From Catellatospora sp. TT07R-123 (GTDB taxonomy: Bacteria; Actinomycetota; Actinomycetes; Mycobacteriales; Micromonosporaceae): a stretch of DNA of 64,000 nt. This document shows, one piece after another, positions 55,683-64,000 of this stretch. A program made the position numbers and the translations under genes. Under the pieces are notes generated by a model. That model made no database searches. It had not been told where the DNA came from and was given only the letters and a program-made list of their open reading frames with translations. The stretch spans positions 4,340,001 to 4,404,000 of the forward strand of contig NZ_BNEM01000002.1 of the NCBI RefSeq assembly GCF_018327705.1, given 5' to 3'. Each line of letters opens with the position of its first letter. The first letter of the stretch is position 1.

Positions 55683-57143
55683 CTACTGCCGCCACCACTG
55701 CTTCTTGCCGGCGAGGCCGGGATGCCAGGGGTTCTGGTACGACTCTCGCGGATCATTAGGAAGGTTGCCGGATCGGTACTCTTTGTCCGGGCGGTGCGGG
55801 CTCCACCCTTCAAGGAACGCGCGCAGGTCGTCAGGACCCGGGTCGACGTCGAAGCGCACGCCTGCCAACGACGACGGTTCGACAGTGGGGTCGATACGTT
55901 CCGCTTCGGCATTGCCCCAGGCGATCCACTTCACAAGGTCGCCAGCGCCTGTGCCGCTGTCGGCGAGTTGCTGCAGTTCCGTGCAGAACCGCCGGAGTTC
56001 CTGCGCCCGGGTCCACGCGTCGAACGCTGATCTGAAGGTGTCCTGCCGGATCTTGGCTACCGCCTTACGGCGGGCGGAGACGATGGCCGTCTCCCAGCGG
56101 CGGCGCTTGTCGTCCTCCTGCCGCTGCCACTTCTCCATCTGCTGCTCGTTCTCGCGCCGCTGCTCCTCGCGCCGCTTGCGATCCTCGGCGTCAGCGGTCT
56201 CGATGTCGTCGAGCAGCTGGCGAACACGGGCCCGGAATGTCTGGGGCCGCAGCCCAGTCCACTCTTCGCGCTTGTCGTACGAGCGCTGCATGAGGATGCG
56301 AATGCGCCCTGAGGGCACCGAGTCGAACTCGGGGATCTTGTTGATCGAGGGGTTGCGCCTGTTGTCCCGGATCTCCTCGGCCGTGGGCTGATGGGGGACC
56401 TTGTCGTACTCCTCGCTGATGTGCAGCGGACGGGTGATGCCGTGCATGGTGAGCATCAGCCGCGGATTGCGGCCCTTGGTGTTCAACTCGACCTCGTGGC
56501 CGGCCCGGCGTGCCTCGTCGACCAGGCACAGCGCCAAGGTGACGGCGTCTTCGCGCGCCGGTTCCGTTACCAGGCACCAGCCGGTCTGGCTTCTCAGCGC
56601 GGCGGCGATCTGCTCCGGATGACGTATCTGGTGGCGGGCGTTGAGCCGGATCCGGTTCCAAGCGGTGTCATCGGACTGGGCTGTGTCGGCCAGGCGGATG
56701 ACGATGTCACCGTGGTCGCGACCGGTGTGCTGCAGCTGGTATCCGTCGGGCACGAGACTGTTGCTCTGGGCGGCGTGGATGGCCCGGCGAAAAGTGCGGC
56801 GGCTGGCCGCGTCGGGGGCCTCGATACGCAGGATCCGGTCCGGCGCCTCCTGCAGGCGACGGATTAGATCGCCTGCCTCCTTGAGCGGGTTTCCCTTCAA
56901 CTCGGGATCCTTGCCTACTGGCCGGTTCGGATAGCCGCCGTGTTGCAGGTAGTGCCGTCCGGCATCCGTGATCACCGCCGACCAACCGCCGCCCTTGCGG
57001 CTGACGGTCACCAGGCGCCGGCTGGCCAACGCGCGACCCGTCAAACGCTGCCCGGCGAGCTCAGCGGCGCTGAGATCGTTGCCATCGCCAACCAGCCGCA
57101 AGACCGTCAACTGCCGCTCATTAAGTGGGGTCCACCGATCCAT
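55683..57143 (-). CDS. Unknown protein with N-terminal winged-helix-like domain and coiled coil
   Basis: From ATG 57143 the protein has 486 residues. Residues 1-70 look like a winged helix (LNERQLTVLRLVGDG, AELAGQRLTGRALASRRLVTVSRK). Residues about 325-385 are a highly charged coiled coil (RRENEQQMEKWQRQEDDKRRR). The C-terminus is Trp/Pro-rich. No catalytic motif was seen. It is the first of the minus-strand genes leading to the Qat operon, 86 bases before the 312-residue protein. I recall the two as neighbours in other actinomycetes, but could not check this. Confidence 0.65.
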   Translation of the reverse strand: MDRWTPLNERQLTVLRLVGDGNDLSAAELAGQRLTGRALASRRLVTVSRKGGGWSAVITDAGRHYLQHGGYPNRPVGKDPELKGNPLKEAGDLIRRLQEAPDRILRIEAPDAASRRTFRRAIHAAQSNSLVPDGYQLQHTGRDHGDIVIRLADTAQSDDTAWNRIRLNARHQIRHPEQIAAALRSQTGWCLVTEPAREDAVTLALCLVDEARRAGHEVELNTKGRNPRLMLTMHGITRPLHISEEYDKVPHQPTAEEIRDNRRNPSINKIPEFDSVPSGRIRILMQRSYDKREEWTGLRPQTFRARVRQLLDDIETADAEDRKRREEQRRENEQQMEKWQRQEDDKRRRWETAIVSARRKAVAKIRQDTFRSAFDAWTRAQELRRFCTELQQLADSGTGAGDLVKWIAWGNAEAERIDPTVEPSSLAGVRFDVDPGPDDLRAFLEGWSPHRPDKEYRSGNLPNDPRESYQNPWHPGLAGKKQWWRQ

Positions 57144-57936
57144 AGCTCACTCTGTCTCCACCTTTGGCAGCCGTGCAAGCACGCGCACGAGCGAACCAAT
57201 CGACCGCATCGCGTTGCCACCATCTACGACGACATGCCTGAGCTGGCCGTCACCCGCGTGGCTGCGCGGCACTCCCCACGTGCGTCGCGCCAGGTCCGCG
57301 ACCGTTCGAAGCCCGGATGCGTGATGAGAAACGCGGTGGCCCGCCTGGTCCTCCCCAGGCGGGCTGCCTCCCATGTCACCTGCTCTTCTGCTCCCACCGT
57401 TCCGCCACGTCGTCACACGCCTTGGTGGCCTGAACCCCGGCGCCCACCTCGACAGCAGATCCCTGAGCGGCACCGTGGTCGCCGCTAACGCGCGCTGCTC
57501 ACAGTCAAGGCCACCGCGAACCGGATCCGGGGCCGGGGCGGCCACTATGACACTCGGGTCACCCCGCGTATGCGAGAGCAGGACCTGGCCGGACACCGAC
57601 GTCAGCAGGCCCAAGTCATCCGCCTACGCAGGAACAGCCGCCAATTTGCGGCAGAATCCGGCCGAGTTGCGGGTCACCCGCACGTGCCGGACCAGTCTAT
57701 TTCTGCAAGTTTGAAGTGCTTTGATCCTGTTCATCCGGAATACCCTGAAAGTAGCCGTAGAGGCGAGAAGCATATTCACGCTGTGGAGATCACCATGGAA
57801 CTCAAGGCACGGATGACATGCCCTGGATGGACATAGCGGTTGCTGACAACTTGAACTGGCCCGGTATTCCCGCAGCTGAGTACTGGCAACAGGGCCGCCA
57901 ACCCGGCGACTTCCACGTCCATCTTGACCACTCTGA
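57144..57936. other. Gene-poor stretch in the island
   Basis: Short frames exist on both strands, but their translations are rich in Arg, Pro and Ser with no domain-like pattern, and none has a good ribosome binding site. I see no supported gene in these 793 bases. Composition is less GC-rich near 57700-57900, suggesting foreign or decayed DNA. Confidence 0.4.
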
Positions 57937-58473
57937 TCACGTGTGCCCGGTAACATCCGGCAACATCGGGGCAGGAAACAGGCCAGCAGTCAGCGACGCT
58001 GCCGCGCTTAGGGCGGAAGTAAGGATATCGGCGTCTTCGGCGTCCGTGCCCCGCGCCGCCAGCACGGTGACGTGCCCAGCGAGCAAGGCAGTCCGTACAC
58101 GCAGTCGGTCGGACAGCGACGCATCCGGGCGGAGCATAAGCTGCGTCGCCCGTTCGAACCGCTGCGTCGCACCTTCACGGCCGGTCGACAGCGCGGTACG
58201 CAGCACGGTCTGGTTCGCCGCCGCGAACCTGATGACGGGCAGCGCCTGCCCTGCGGTTAGCGCGAGCCATCCGCCCAGCAGGTCGGACGAGCGCTGCGCC
58301 GACGGCGGCTGCCCGGCGGCGGCGTCGAGAAGCTCGTCGAGGGCGCGCAGGAGTCCGTCAAACAGACTGGTGACGATCGCGTCCTTGCTCTCGAAGTGGT
58401 AGTACAGCGCAGCCTTGGTGATGCCCAGTTGCTCGGCGATCTCACGCATCGCCGTGGCGTCGTAGCCGCGCCG
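57937..58473 (-). pseudogene. TetR family regulator truncated at its N-terminus
   Basis: The frame encodes a TetR protein from the turn before helix 2 onward: GYDATAMREIAEQLGITKAA, then YYHFESKDAIV and a full C-terminal ligand domain. The usual first helix with its start codon is missing. At about 58473 the sequence changes to an unrelated plus-strand gene end. A GTG or ATG further upstream could still start a chimeric product, but it would lack helix 1 and probably not bind DNA normally. Confidence 0.65.
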
Positions 58474-58475
58474 CT

Positions 58476-58607
58476 TCGATCGGCTGCCACTCCGCCGACG
58501 GCACTCTGCTGGCCTACGGGGCCCGACCGCACCTGCCACCCCTGCTGCGCTGGCTCGCTGAACTCACCCCATCACCCCCACCGGAGCACACCCATGCCCT
58601 CACCTGA
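58476..58607 (+). pseudogene. C-terminal fragment of a gene upstream of xis
   Basis: The plus frame reads SIGCHSADGTLLAYG and continues to a TGA at 58607, overlapping the excisionase-like gene start by 14 bases. This coupling is what a real upstream gene would show, for instance a replication initiator in an integrative element. Its 5' part is missing, replaced by the TetR remnant at about 58475. Confidence 0.5.
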
Positions 58608-58827
58608 CCAGTGGACCGAAGACGCGATCCGCGCCCTCGGGACCTTCACCACCCTGCAAACCGCCGCCCGAATCTTCGGCATCTCCCAGGCCACCGCCTA
58701 CCGCCTCGCCCGCGACAACGAGTTCCCTGTCGCGGCGATCAAAGTCGGCGGCGGCTGGCGCGTTCCCGTCGCCGCGATCCTCGCCGCCGCCCACCTGCCC
58801 ACCGGCGACGCCACCACCGCGACTTGA
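58594..58827 (+). CDS. Excisionase-like helix-turn-helix protein (Xis)
   Basis: From ATG 58594 the protein has 77 residues. It holds an excisionase/MerR-type HTH (TLQTAARIFGISQATAYRLARDNEF) and a wing (AAIKVGGGWRVPVAAI). Such a gene just before a tyrosine integrase is typical of actinomycete integrative elements, where Xis biases the integrase towards excision. It lies 81 bases upstream of int on the same strand. Confidence 0.8.
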   Translation: MPSPDQWTEDAIRALGTFTTLQTAARIFGISQATAYRLARDNEFPVAAIKVGGGWRVPVAAILAAAHLPTGDATTAT

Positions 58828-58908
58828 TCAATCCGCTGAGTCGAGCCCTGATCAACACCGCCCGCGGATCCGAAATCCGCAGCCCGCCCGACAGAAAGCG
58901 CAACAGTC

Positions 58909-60432
58909 ATGACCGCTGAAGGAACCATCAACAAGTGGTGCACCTGCAAGGACACCAACGGCAAACGACTCAATGCCCGGTGCCCCGGACTGCGCCGCTC
59001 CGACGGCAAATGGCACACCACCCACGGCACCTGGATCTACCAGCTCGAACTCCCACGGACCCGCGACAACAAGCGCCGCCAGCTGCGCCGAAGCCCCGCC
59101 GCGAGCAACAGCCGCGACGCCGCAGTCGCCGAACGCGACCACGCCAAGAACCTGCTCATGCTGGCCGGCGACGACACACTGCTCGCCGACGAGATCGCCA
59201 CCATGCTGCAGGCCGTGCCCAGTGGCACCCCGCTGCCCGACCGCGACACCGTCGCCCGCAGGGTCCGCGCGGGCATACCAGCCAACGTCAGCATCACCGT
59301 CGCCGACTACCTCACCCGCTGGATCACCGAGCGGGTCATGGACGACAACACCCGCAGCGGCTACGACGGCCACATCCGCAACTACCTGATCCCCCACCTC
59401 GGCAAGATCCGCCTCGACCGACTCAACGTCACCCACCTCGACGAGATGTACGCGAAGATCGTCGCCCGCAACGTCGAGATCGACGCCGCCCGCACCAGCC
59501 CCGACCGGCTGGTCCGGGCGAGCGTCAAAGGCAAGAAGCCGATCGGCGCGGCCACCATGACCCGCATCCGCGCCACCCTGCGCAAGGCCCTCAACGACGC
59601 GATCCGCAAGTACCGCTACATCGAGTTCAACCCCGCCCGCCACGTCGAGCTACCCACCGCCGAACAAGCCAAAGCCCGCCTCTGGACCGACGCCCGCGTC
59701 CGCGAATGGCGCAAGACCGGCATCGTCCCCTACCCCGTCATGGTCTGGACCCCCGACCAGGCCGCCGCCTACCTCGACTACACCGAGGAACACGACCCCG
59801 AGCTCTACCCGCTCTACGCGTTCGTCCTACGACGCGGCCCACGCCGGGGCGAGGCCGTCGGCATCAGCAGACCGCAGATCGACCTCGACGAAGCCAGCGC
59901 GACCATCACCCACCAGATCGCCACGCACAAGTACAGGCCGATCTACAAACCGGTCAAAACTCGCACCGGTGACCGCGTACTCGCCCTCGACTCCGACACT
60001 ATCGACGACTTCCAGACGTACAACATCCTGCGCGCCCACTGGGAAGAGACCGCAGGGCCGGCCTGGCCGCGCACGGTCCCGGTCACCACCCCCGTCGACG
60101 GCGGCGGCTACAAGACCATCTACGTGGACCTCTACTTCCGCCAGCCCGACGGCAGCGCCTGGCACCCCGACACCGTCTCCGAACGCTTCGAACGCAACGT
60201 CCGCAAGGCGGACCTACCACCCGTGGGCATCCACGACGGCCGACACGGCGCCGCTACCTACGCCAAGGCCGGGGGTGCGAAGATGGAGGACATCAAGGAG
60301 CAGCTTGGCCACTCCACCATCGCCATCACCGCCGACATCTACACCTCGCTGCTCCGCGAACTCGAGCGGGCTACCGCCGAGAACACCGCCAACGTCCTCA
60401 AGCGCAGACGCCGCGTTAAGCAGAACGTGTAG
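58909..60432 (+). CDS. Tyrosine recombinase/integrase of a tRNA-associated element
   Basis: The 507-residue protein from ATG 58909 has an N-terminal zinc-finger-like arm (CTCKDTNGKRLNARCPG), an SAM-like core-binding domain (about 125-270), and a catalytic domain. Active-site residues are visible: Arg312 in LRRGPRRGEAVG, His442 and Arg445 in HDGRHG, His468 in LGHSTIAITADIY, and nucleophile Tyr478. All are intact, so it may be functional. It points towards an intact tRNA-Lys 311 bases downstream, the probable attachment site. Confidence 0.93.
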   Translation: MTAEGTINKWCTCKDTNGKRLNARCPGLRRSDGKWHTTHGTWIYQLELPRTRDNKRRQLRRSPAASNSRDAAVAERDHAKNLLMLAGDDTLLADEIATMLQAVPSGTPLPDRDTVARRVRAGIPANVSITVADYLTRWITERVMDDNTRSGYDGHIRNYLIPHLGKIRLDRLNVTHLDEMYAKIVARNVEIDAARTSPDRLVRASVKGKKPIGAATMTRIRATLRKALNDAIRKYRYIEFNPARHVELPTAEQAKARLWTDARVREWRKTGIVPYPVMVWTPDQAAAYLDYTEEHDPELYPLYAFVLRRGPRRGEAVGISRPQIDLDEASATITHQIATHKYRPIYKPVKTRTGDRVLALDSDTIDDFQTYNILRAHWEETAGPAWPRTVPVTTPVDGGGYKTIYVDLYFRQPDGSAWHPDTVSERFERNVRKADLPPVGIHDGRHGAATYAKAGGAKMEDIKEQLGHSTIAITADIYTSLLRELERATAENTANVLKRRRRVKQNV

Positions 60433-60519
60433 CCATCACCCAGGCGTGCCGACCGTTCGGATCCCGCCGCCGAACCGTCGGCACGACGACTCCTTCGTCC
60501 ACACCCTGTGGATAATCTG

Positions 60520-60535
60520 TGGAACATATGTTCGT
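60520..60535. promoter_or_regulatory. Near-consensus LexA (SOS) box downstream of the integrase
   Basis: TGGAACATATGTTCGT matches the actinobacterial LexA consensus at 10 of 12 fixed positions, with a perfect GAACATATGTTC core. It might link element mobility to DNA damage, but it lies after the integrase rather than before xis. Confidence 0.35.
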
Positions 60536-60577
60536 TTGGCCAGGTGGCGGTGGCTGGATGCTTCCGAAGGACCGTTC

Positions 60578-60614
60578 GCACCTCGACGCCACCGATCTTG
60601 TGGCGTCGAGGTGC
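60578..60614. terminator. Hairpin after the integrase gene
   Basis: Perfect 15-base arms (60578-60592 and 60600-60614) with a 7-base loop lie about 145 bases after the integrase stop. No T run follows. It could end transcription before the oppositely oriented tRNA. Confidence 0.55.
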
Positions 60615-60669
60615 GGCTGGCAAATTGCCAGACTTCTTCGGAATAGCCCGAATCGCTGGAGGAGCAGTT

Positions 60670-60692
60670 GGAGCAGCATCGGAGTAGCAAGG
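60670..60692 (+). repeat. Right copy of the 23-base attachment-like repeat
   Basis: GGAGCAGCATCGGAGTAGCA... matches 48732-48754 at 20 of 23 positions, in the same orientation. The two copies lie just inside the two tRNA-derived ends of the island. Confidence 0.45.
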
Positions 60693-60743
60693 GCCGTTTT
60701 ATTCACGCCAAGCTATGAATAAAACGCGTTTCCGCAGGTAAAG

Positions 60744-60818
60744 TGGTGGGCCGCCGGGGACTCGAACCCCGAACCTATGGATTAAAAGTCCACAGCTCTG
60801 CCATTGAGCTAGCAGCCC
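60744..60818 (-). tRNA. tRNA-Lys (anticodon TTT)
   Basis: A full cloverleaf is present on the minus strand: acceptor GGGCTGC/GCGGCCC, D arm, anticodon loop CTTTTAA with TTT, T arm CGGGG-TTCGAGT-CCCCG, discriminator A, and an encoded CCA. The 5' half is duplicated in inverted orientation at 48530-48567. It is the likely attachment site of the integrase-bearing island. Confidence 0.95.
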
Positions 60819-60869
60819 GCGCCCACCCAGGCTACCGGACAGCACCCAAAGGCCGACACCAGGTTCAGC

Positions 60870-61711
60870 GGACGGCCCGCCGCGTCCACCCCGGCCGTGC
60901 GGGCACCCTTGTTACTCCGCACCCGGTCCCACGCCACCAGAAGGAACGCGGGATCGGCGACGAGATTGAACAGATCGTCGAACCTGCGATGAGGATCATC
61001 ACGGGCCCACTGGTGCAGCTTGGTCTGGATCTTCAGTACCCAGATCTCGGCCGCATCAGGGCCGACTCCAGTTCGTCGGTGTTCACCGGCGCACTCCTGA
61101 CATTCCAACCCCCGCACTGCCGACTTGCTGGCCCCCTTCGTCTTGCGGCCGGCTCTCCCGACCTCCACGGCGGGTCGTCACGCCCGCGACTACTACGGGG
61201 CCTCCGTCCCACCCGGCGCCATCAGCAGACGACGCGCCTGCCCGTTCCCGCGCTGGCCGCGCGGGACGACGGCGACACCGAGCGGTTCCCACGTTCACCA
61301 CATGCCGATCGACGGGGTCGGCGTCCAGCTTTGCCCCTGCGGCATCGCCACGATTACGCCGTGGGCCTTCACCGTGGCCTCCCACCCAGGAACCGGTAAT
61401 CCCGATGAGGAGTTCCCGACCGGCCACGCCGGACGGTGCGCACCGCATCCCAGCCCACATCCGCCAGGTTCGAGCTGGTGGGTCGTTGAAGAGGCTTTAC
61501 ACACCGGTTTCTCACGTACGCCTTTCCGTCTCCGCTTGCCGGACCCGTACCGTCTGGCAGTACCAGCACGTCCCGGCTTTGTCGGGGCTGCTTGCCGCCC
61601 TCCCCGGCGTCTCCCGGATCAGGCTGCCCCCAGCGTTCACCCGGTTGCCACGACAGCCGGGCGGTGGAGTCCTTTCACCTCCACACGGTCATGCAGCGCC
61701 TCGTGGCGCAC
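60870..61711 (-). mobile_element. Group II intron, 5' part with reverse transcriptase N-terminus
   Basis: On the minus strand the intron begins at about 61711 with GTGCGCCACGAGG, followed by typical domain I sequence. Then comes the start of the intron-encoded protein, whose N-terminal reverse transcriptase part reads VLKIQTKLHQWARDDPHRRF and continues to NKGARTAGVDA near 60880. The rest of the protein and the intron 3' end are missing. The truncation lies about 50-60 bases from the tRNA-Lys. Confidence 0.7.
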
Positions 61712-61774
61712 TCCAGAGTCCACCCACGCTCTGGTCACGGTCGGGGTGTTCTTGAGGACTTCGTCGAGCAGCCA
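61712..61774 (-). pseudogene. Transposase remnant (IS5-like) interrupted by the intron
   Basis: Directly upstream of the intron 5' end, the minus strand reads WLLDEVLKNTPTVTRAWVDSG, resembling the catalytic region of IS5-family transposases. Only about 21 codons remain, so identification is tentative. It is the likely 5' exon of the inserted intron. Confidence 0.4.
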
Positions 61775-62171
61775 TGACGCACATGGCGTTGTCGGAGGCC
61801 GAGATCAACCGTCGGGCGTTCGCTTTCCAACGCTTATACATGGCAGTGCTCGCCTTCGGCGGGATCTATGCGCACCAACTCCTCGGGCCCGCCCGCCAGC
61901 CCGAGCCCGATGCGGGGGCTCCATCTCACGCACCTGAGCCTCCCTCGAAGACCATCACGGCCCGATCTTCCCGCTTGGCGGCCACGAGGGCGTACTACGG
62001 TCCGCGCGCAAGAGGCGAGTGGTCCGCCGGCTTAATTATGATGTTCGTGTGCCGACTGGAGGTCCAGGTCGGACCATCGCGATCGGATGCTTAAGTCCGC
62101 CAATGCTTCTTGCACGTGGCTACCGCCACGGTGATACGTTATGCCGCAAGCGCGCGGCAGGGGGACACGCG
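61775..62171. other. Spacer and probable promoter of the SARP-type regulator
   Basis: No gene is supported. The stretch from 62100 holds a possible -10 (GATACGTTAT) and a TGCCGC/GCGGCA inverted repeat (62142-62147 with 62154-62159) just before the GGGGGA ribosome binding site of the next gene. Confidence 0.4.
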
Positions 62172-64000
62172 GTGGAAATCCGAGTTCTTGGACCAGTCGA
62201 GGCATGGCAGGATGGCCTGCCGATCTCGTTCGCGAGGCGGCAGCAACGATTGCTGCTGGGCATTCTCGCGCTGGAGGCGAACCACCTCATCCTCAGTGAC
62301 CGCTTGATCGATCTGCTGTGGGACGACTCGCCGCCCTCAAACGCCCGCGCGGTGGTGCAGAGCCGCATATCGGAACTGAGAAACATCCTTTCCCTGACTC
62401 GGCGCGGGGATGTCGGCTGCGAGCTGGCAACTCATGGCAGCGGCTACATCCTTCGCATATCTCCCCAGTCGGTCGACGCCCACCAATTCCGAGCGATGGC
62501 GACCGATTGGCGCCGCGGTGGATCAACGGAGGACGCCCGGCTCGCACTGCGGGGAGCCCTCGATCTTTGGCGCGGACCTGCGCTGGGCGGATGGTTGGCC
62601 GGGGACTCCTACAACGCGCTCTGCCGCGGCCTGGAGTCTGCACGACTGACCGCGACCGAGGATCTCTTTAAGATCGAACTGCAGCTTGGGCGGCATTACC
62701 AGGTCGTGGACGAACTTATGGAGGCGGCCTCGGCGAACCTGGCGCGCGAGCGGCTGGTCGGCCTGGCAATGCTGGCGCTGCACCGAGCCAGCCGCAGTGC
62801 AGACGCGTTGCGCATCTATGACACCTGCCGCCGCTGGCTCAGCGACGAACTGGGCGCGGATCCGGGCAACGACCTGCAGGAGTTGCACGTCGCCATCCTG
62901 CATGGCACCCAGGCGCTTGACCATGTGCCATCCGAAACGCCTGCGGTCCAGGTCAGCCGGCCCACGATCCAGGAGGCGGCGGCTGCGACCTCCGCCGACT
63001 TCACCGTCGGCGTGCCACGCCTGCTGCCGCCGACCATCGGGGACTTCGTCGGGCGGGCTTACGAGATCGCGGTCATTCGCGAGGTTCTTACCGCCGGGAC
63101 GACCGGCAACGTGGCGGTGGTGGCCGTCTCCGGCCCGGGTGGGGTGGGTAAGACGGCACTGTCCGTTCGCGCCGCCCAGAGCCTACGGGAGGAGTTCCCC
63201 GACGGGCAGTTGTACGCCGATCTGCACGGTGTCGACGAAACCCAGGCGCTGGGGACCTCCGACGTAATCGGCAGGTTCCTGCGGGCGCTGGGGGTGGACG
63301 GGCTGTCCGTCCCGACCACCCTGGAAGAGCGGGCGAAACTGTACCGGGACCTGCTGGCCGACCGCCGGGTGCTGGTGGTTCTGGACAACGCGCGCAGCGA
63401 CGACCAGGTCTTGCCGCTGATCCCGGGCACCCCGTCCTGCGGTGTCCTGGTCAACGGCCGTGCCCGGCTGGGAGCGACCCTCGGGGCCCGGATGCTGAGC
63501 CTGGAGGTGCTCGAGGTGGACCAGGCGACCAGCTTGCTGGAGCGCATCGCGGGGCAGCCACGGGTGCAGGCGGAGCCGGAGGCGGCGGGGGATCTCGCGC
63601 GGCACTGCGGCTACCTGCCGCTCGCCCTGCGCGTGGTCGGGGCTAAGCTCGCCGCCAAGCCGCACTGGAACATCGAGAAGCTGGTCCGCCTGATGTCGGA
63701 CGAACGGGGCAGGCTCGACCACTTCGCGCACGGCCACCTCGACGTCCGAGCCAGTATCGCACTGAGCTTCACCGGGCTATCGGCACACGCGCGACAGCTG
63801 ATGCGCCGACTCGGTGACTTCGACCTGCCCGACGTCACGGTCTGGGCCTGCGCCGCGCTCATGGGGCTGTCCGTCAACGCGGCCGAGGACGTGCTGGAGG
63901 AGCTATTCGATGCTCAGCTGATCGAGGCGCGGCAGTACGACATCGCGGGCTTTCCACGCTACCGCCTGCATGACCTGGTCCGGCTGTTCGCGAAGGGCAA
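62172..64000 (+). CDS. AfsR/SARP-type regulator with NB-ARC ATPase domain (3' end outside window)
   Basis: GTG 62172 follows AGGGGGA and the frame stays open to the window edge (609 codons). Residues about 1-90 are an OmpR-like winged helix (VEIRVLGPVEAW, RQQRLLLGILAL). Residues about 95-245 are a bacterial transcriptional activator domain (DAHQFRAMATDW, ALRIYDTCRRWLSDELGADPG). An NB-ARC ATPase follows with P-loop SGPGGVGKTAL near 321 and VLVVLDNARSDDQVLPLIPG. A TPR region probably follows outside. Such proteins usually activate antibiotic or other secondary-metabolite genes. Confidence 0.92.
   Translation, partial: MEIRVLGPVEAWQDGLPISFARRQQRLLLGILALEANHLILSDRLIDLLWDDSPPSNARAVVQSRISELRNILSLTRRGDVGCELATHGSGYILRISPQSVDAHQFRAMATDWRRGGSTEDARLALRGALDLWRGPALGGWLAGDSYNALCRGLESARLTATEDLFKIELQLGRHYQVVDELMEAASANLARERLVGLAMLALHRASRSADALRIYDTCRRWLSDELGADPGNDLQELHVAILHGTQALDHVPSETPAVQVSRPTIQEAAAATSADFTVGVPRLLPPTIGDFVGRAYEIAVIREVLTAGTTGNVAVVAVSGPGGVGKTALSVRAAQSLREEFPDGQLYADLHGVDETQALGTSDVIGRFLRALGVDGLSVPTTLEERAKLYRDLLADRRVLVVLDNARSDDQVLPLIPGTPSCGVLVNGRARLGATLGARMLSLEVLEVDQATSLLERIAGQPRVQAEPEAAGDLARHCGYLPLALRVVGAKLAAKPHWNIEKLVRLMSDERGRLDHFAHGHLDVRASIALSFTGLSAHARQLMRRLGDFDLPDVTVWACAALMGLSVNAAEDVLEELFDAQLIEARQYDIAGFPRYRLHDLVRLFAKG

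Larger units (their letters stand above)
60433..60743. other. Integrase-tRNA interval with hairpins and attachment-like repeats
   Basis: No gene is seen. The stretch contains a DnaA-box-like TGTGGATAA (60507-60515), a near-consensus SOS box (60520-60535), a perfect 15-base hairpin (60578-60614), a TGGCAAATTGCCA palindrome (60618-60630), and the right copy of the 23-base repeat (60670-60692). These are plausible parts of the attachment and control region of the element. Confidence 0.5.

Noticed and set aside
57147-57614. 155-codon minus-strand frame in the island
   Set aside because: Composition is low-complexity Arg/Gly/Pro/Ser with no fold-like pattern or ribosome binding site.
60507-60515. 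DnaA box as a replication origin
   Set aside because: Only one box is present, with no AT-rich unwinding region and no replication gene nearby.
61774-62094. 107-codon plus-strand frame before the SARP-type gene
   Set aside because: No family resemblance and no ribosome binding site; it begins in the transposase remnant on the other strand.

Overview
The window is very GC-rich and strongly biased to G/C in the third codon position. It carries the futalosine menaquinone route, a BldC-type regulator, a phenylacetyl-CoA epoxidase operon, a SARP-type regulator and GTG/TTG starts. Together these point to a filamentous actinomycete, most likely Micromonosporaceae. This placement rests on gene content only.

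Bases 1-46300 are mostly ordinary chromosome. From the left: a PadR regulator cut by the window edge, an esterase lipoprotein, the paaABCDE operon (minus strand), two tandem exported serine-hydrolase paralogues, mqnA, an MFS exporter with its ArsR-like regulator, a HelD-like RNA polymerase-associated helicase and an exported class V aminotransferase-fold protein. Next comes a three-gene ABC importer behind a clear cobalamin riboswitch, then mqnE with two small membrane-protein genes, an NlpC/P60 hydrolase, a DEAD-box helicase, a Cds1-like cysteine desulfhydrase, an AsnC regulator, bldC, and the ubiX/mqnP/ubiD genes. MqnA, MqnE, MqnP, UbiD and UbiX together cover much of menaquinone synthesis by the futalosine route. 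A cytochrome c maturation operon follows (phosphatase, TlpA, CcdA, ResB, CcsB) with hemL, a GlcE-like FAD protein, an oligopeptidase B-like peptidase, and two divergent large secreted proteins: a propeller/Ig/PKD protein and a polysaccharide-lyase-like protein with FG-GAP repeats.

Bases about 46300-62100 are accessory. A decayed transposase-like fragment, an LLM oxidoreductase coupled to a small ORF, and a frameshifted MFS remnant lead to a truncated tRNA-Lys copy at 48530. From there to an intact tRNA-Lys at 60744-60818 lies a 12.3-kb island. It holds a complete QatABCD anti-phage system (KAP ATPase, QatB, QueC-like, TatD-like), one unknown gene downstream of it and two unknown genes upstream in the same orientation, a TetR gene cut by a recombination junction, an excisionase-like gene and a tyrosine integrase. 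Beyond the tRNA lies the 5' part of a group II intron inserted in a transposase remnant. The window ends inside an AfsR/SARP-type regulator, which may mark the edge of a secondary-metabolite cluster.

Intergenic DNA carries several long palindromes. One family has three copies, each between convergent genes. The Qat system is a known defence type. The least described parts are its flanking genes, the palindrome families, the inverted half tRNA, and the small ORF beside the LLM oxidoreductase.
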